Source: Brachybacterium sp. (GTDB taxonomy: Bacteria; Actinomycetota; Actinomycetes; Actinomycetales; Dermabacteraceae). Taken from it: a stretch of 7,965 nucleotides of DNA. Positions 6,373 to 7,965 of the stretch are shown here, piece after piece; the stretch's first letter is position 1; each line of letters begins with the position of its first letter. The notes under the pieces were generated by a model, which worked only from the letters and a program-made list of their open reading frames with translations, was not told the DNA's origin and did not search any database. The translations under genes were made by a program, and so were the position numbers. The stretch lies in NCBI GenBank assembly GCA_027322375.1, contig DAHVRS010000420.1:1-7965 (forward strand), given 5' to 3'.

Positions 6373-6961
6373 TGCGTCCGCGATGGTGGCGGCGGCACAC
6401 GGCCCGATAGGTCTCCGCCCCGCCCACCTGCCCCGGCGTGGCCTCGAGCGCGTCATCCGCACCGGCGACGAGACGCTCGTGGAAGACGGCGTCGGCCCCG
6501 CACAGCGCGCACACGGCGGTGAGCTTCACGACCTCCTCCGCGCTCGCCATGAGCTCGGGAAGCGGCGTGAAGGGCCCGGCGTCGTAGGTGACGCACAGTC
6601 CCGCGACGTGCACGTCGATCCCCGCCTCCAACAGCTGCTCGAGCACAGGCACGAGACCCGGACCGAAGAACTGCGCCTCATCCAGGGCGAGCAGGTCCGG
6701 CTGCTCCTCGCCGAGCAGGTCGAGCAGCTCGCGAGGCGCGGACAGCATCCGCGCAGGCAGACTCTCCCCGGTGTGGGTGGACAGGCGCTGCGGTCCCGCC
6801 CGGTCATCGAGCTGGTGCCCGATCACTGCGACGCTCCGTCCCGCCCGACGGGCACGGTCCACGCGGCGCAGCAGCTCCTGGCTCTTGCCCGCGAACATGG
6901 GGCCTGCGATGACGTGCAGTCGACCTGACCTCTGCGGCCGTCCTGACGGAATGGGGCACAT
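6356..6961 (-). CDS. tdk: Thymidine kinase (type II, TK1-like)
   Basis: Cytosolic salvage enzyme that transfers phosphate from ATP to thymidine, giving dTMP. The 201-residue length fits the TK1-like family. Visible parts: Walker A GPMFAGKS (20-27); LLALDEAQFF (90-99) holding the catalytic Glu95; the substrate-loop region GLCVTYDAGPF (121-131), replacing the common GLDxDFRGEPF; and the zinc site C151-x-x-C154 with C189-x-x-H192. YRAVCRRHH (185-193) is typical of the lasso end. The ATG at 6961 adds 14 residues before RLHVIAG. It is supported by TACGCT six bases upstream, implying a leaderless mRNA, and no ribosome-binding site is seen. A longer in-frame extension upstream would run through the antisense of mug and is rejected. 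It is divergent from mug across 81 bp and convergent with the small membrane protein gene 31 bp away. Confidence 0.95.
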   Translation of the reverse strand: MCPIPSGRPQRSGRLHVIAGPMFAGKSQELLRRVDRARRAGRSVAVIGHQLDDRAGPQRLSTHTGESLPARMLSAPRELLDLLGEEQPDLLALDEAQFFGPGLVPVLEQLLEAGIDVHVAGLCVTYDAGPFTPLPELMASAEEVVKLTAVCALCGADAVFHERLVAGADDALEATPGQVGGAETYRAVCRRHHRGRSAATS

Positions 6962-6967
6962 GCCGTC

Positions 6968-6973
6968 AGCGTA
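6968..6973 (-). promoter_or_regulatory. -10 box TACGCT of a leaderless promoter for tdk
   Basis: On the minus strand TACGCT matches TANNNT and stands six bases before the ATG at 6961, placing transcription start at the start codon. No Shine-Dalgarno is present. The -35 zone (about 6990-6997) is GC-rich and unconvincing. Confidence 0.6.
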
Positions 6974-6979
6974 CGCGCA

Positions 6980-7002
6980 GGTCCCCGGGCCGCACCGGGA
7001 CC
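6980..7002. promoter_or_regulatory. Inverted repeat GGTCCC-N11-GGGACC between the tdk and mug promoters
   Basis: Six-base arms at 6980-6985 and 6997-7002 flank 11 bases, lying between the two divergent -10 boxes and over the tdk -35 zone. It could be an operator for one or both genes. Arms this short and GC-rich can arise by chance here. Confidence 0.25.
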
Positions 7003-7030
7003 CTCGGACGGCATCTGCTCGCCGGAGTCG

Positions 7031-7036
7031 TATGGT
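7031..7036 (+). promoter_or_regulatory. -10 box TATGGT of a leaderless promoter for mug
   Basis: TATGGT matches TANNNT and ends six bases before the ATG at 7043. The intervening GCTGAG is too close to the ATG to act as a ribosome-binding site, so a leaderless mRNA is the simplest reading. Confidence 0.6.
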
Positions 7037-7042
7037 GCTGAG

Positions 7043-7720
7043 ATGAGCACGCGACGCCCCTCCCCCCTCCATGGTCGCAAGCCACGGCAGGAGGACCTCG
7101 CCGCGTTCGCGACACCGAATCCCGATGCGATAGACGATGTCCTGCCCGGGCCCGGGGATCCGCCGCTGCGCCTGCTCATCGTGGGCATCAACCCGGGGCT
7201 GTGGACTGCCGCGGTCAACGCCCCCTTCGCCCGCCCCGGCAACCGCTTCTGGCCCTCGCTGCACCGTGCCGGTCTCACCTCGCGCCTCGTGGACGCCTCG
7301 CGGGGACTGGACCCCGAGGACGAGGAGGACCTGCACCGCCGCGGCGTCGGGATCACGAACCTGCTGGGCCGGGCCACAGTGCGCGCCGACGAGCTCAGCC
7401 GTGAGGAGCTGCGCGCGGCGGGCGCGCGTCTCCTGCAGCGTCTCGAGATGCTGCGCCCGAACACGGTCGCGATCGCGGGCATCACCGCCTTCCGCACGGC
7501 GTACCACCTGCCTAAAGCGCGCCTGGGCCTGCAGGATCCCGCGACCGTGCCCGGCTGGCCGGAGGACATCACGCTGTGGGTGGTCCCGCAGCCCAGCGGT
7601 CTGAACGCGCACGCGAGCGTCGCCTCCCTCGCCGAGGGGTGGCGGGAGGTCGCGCGCAGCGCAGACGTGGCCTGGCATGAGGACGGCGCCGACGAGGGCG
7701 GCCCCGCACCGACCCTCTGA
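7043..7720 (+). CDS. mug: Mug-type G:U/G:T mismatch-specific DNA glycosylase (UDG family 2)
   Basis: DNA repair enzyme that removes uracil or related bases mispaired with guanine, starting base excision repair. The 225 residues exceed E. coli Mug (168) mainly through an N-terminal extension of about 32 residues and a polar C-terminal tail. Motif A is GINPGL (48-53), with Asn50 aligned to the catalytic Asn18 of E. coli Mug. FARPGNRFWPSLHRAG (62-77) and GVGITNLLGRATVRADELS (101-119) match the family closely. Motif B is PQPSGLNAH (182-190), where E. coli has PNPSGLSR, so Gln183 replaces the usual Asn. Residues 12-38 (PRQEDLAAF to DDVLPGPG) resemble the DNA-contacting lead-in of other actinobacterial Mug/TDG proteins. 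The ATG at 7043 fits the upstream -10 box. It shares a divergent promoter region with tdk; 35 bp separate it from the next gene. Confidence 0.94.
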   Translation: MSTRRPSPLHGRKPRQEDLAAFATPNPDAIDDVLPGPGDPPLRLLIVGINPGLWTAAVNAPFARPGNRFWPSLHRAGLTSRLVDASRGLDPEDEEDLHRRGVGITNLLGRATVRADELSREELRAAGARLLQRLEMLRPNTVAIAGITAFRTAYHLPKARLGLQDPATVPGWPEDITLWVVPQPSGLNAHASVASLAEGWREVARSADVAWHEDGADEGGPAPTL

Positions 7721-7743
7721 ACGTCGCCGCGGCGGCCCACAGC

Positions 7744-7749
7744 TAGGTT
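7744..7749 (+). promoter_or_regulatory. -10 box TAGGTT of a leaderless promoter for the cupin regulator gene
   Basis: TAGGTT matches TANNNT and ends six bases before the ATG at 7756. GGAG does occur at 7750-7753 but only two bases from the ATG, too close for ordinary ribosome binding. This suggests the gene has its own promoter in the 35-bp gap after mug. Confidence 0.5.
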
Positions 7750-7755
7750 GGAGCC

Positions 7756-7965
7756 ATGCCGCCCCGCGTCTCCCGCTCCCATGACGCCGCCTCCCGCTGG
7801 TCCGCCGCCGTGGTGGGATCGCGCACGGTGCGGCGTCGCTCGCTGCCCCGTCACCGGCGCGGTGACATCGACGTGCCCTTCACCCTGCTCGCGGGCCGGG
7901 AGGTGATCGAGGAGGACACCTTCTGGGCCGAGCACTCCCACCCCACGCACGAGCTGCTGTGGAAC
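7756..7965 (+). CDS. Probable AraC-family regulator, N-terminal cupin part (3' truncated by window)
   Basis: Seventy codons are visible and the frame runs off the window end. The first 38 residues are Arg/Ser-rich (VGSRTVRRRSLPRHRRGD). From residue 40 the sequence VPFTLLAGREVIEEDTFW followed by AEHSHPTHELLWN looks like the start of an AraC-type cupin sensor domain, with H60, H62 and E66 as the HxH...E metal or ligand-binding pattern. AraC regulators of this kind carry two helix-turn-helix motifs at the C-terminus, which are outside the window. A stand-alone cupin protein is the main alternative. The ATG at 7756 is chosen because of the -10 box six bases upstream and the start of plausible coding sequence. 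Its target cannot be inferred; mug just upstream is probably unrelated. Confidence 0.65.
   Translation, partial: MPPRVSRSHDAASRWSAAVVGSRTVRRRSLPRHRRGDIDVPFTLLAGREVIEEDTFWAEHSHPTHELLWN

Noticed and set aside
6962..7678. Upstream extension of the tdk frame through the antisense of mug
   Set aside because: The added part has no family resemblance, covers a well-supported gene on the other strand, and the thymidine kinase Walker A lies at the expected distance from the ATG at 6961.
1..7965. CRISPR, insertion sequence, phage, toxin-antitoxin or defence gene cluster
   Set aside because: All long frames with credible composition are accounted for by chromosomal household genes; no transposase, terminal repeats, spaced repeat array or paired small genes are visible.

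Overview
The window is a G+C-rich (about 70% by eye), gene-dense stretch of chromosome from an actinobacterium. The protein families and the repeated placement of -10 boxes directly before start codons suggest a member of Micrococcales, possibly a Brachybacterium or other Dermabacteraceae. That genus guess is inference from protein style, not a database match. I see no mobile element, CRISPR array, tRNA, rRNA or sign of recent horizontal transfer.

Layout: (1) positions 1-1364 (+) are the 3' part of a fructose-type PTS permease (end of EIIB, linker, complete EIIC), closed by a strong GC hairpin. (2) 1519-2304 (+) encodes a TIGR02206/YwaF/TMEM164-type polytopic membrane protein. (3) 2335-5625 (-) is a 1096-residue family 92 glycoside hydrolase (alpha-mannosidase family) with no visible signal peptide. 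(4) 5797-6324 (+), divergent from it, encodes a small single-pass membrane protein with a probable NTF2-like outer domain. (5) 6356-6961 (-) is thymidine kinase. (6) 7043-7720 (+), divergent from it across 81 bp, is a Mug-type G:U/G:T mismatch DNA glycosylase. (7) 7756 to the window end (+) is the N-terminal cupin part of a probable AraC-type regulator.

Gene cooperation is limited. The PTS permease and the mannosidase both concern hexoses, but they are separated by an unrelated gene and face opposite ways. The clearest functional pairing is tdk/mug, which share a compact divergent promoter and both bear on thymine and uracil in DNA. Most genes appear to be single transcription units.

I found no convincing undescribed multi-gene system. 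The observations most worth checking are: four of the six start codons in the window have TANNNT exactly 6-7 nt upstream and no usable Shine-Dalgarno, implying leaderless mRNAs; both convergent gene junctions carry an imperfect short direct duplication spanning stop codons; the GH92 enzyme contains a 15-bp minisatellite coding a Thr/Ser/Glu pentapeptide repeat; and several enzymes carry substitutions at signature positions (Cys to Ser in the YwaF-like protein, NEPSHH to NQPSHH in GH92, NPSGL to QPSGL in Mug).
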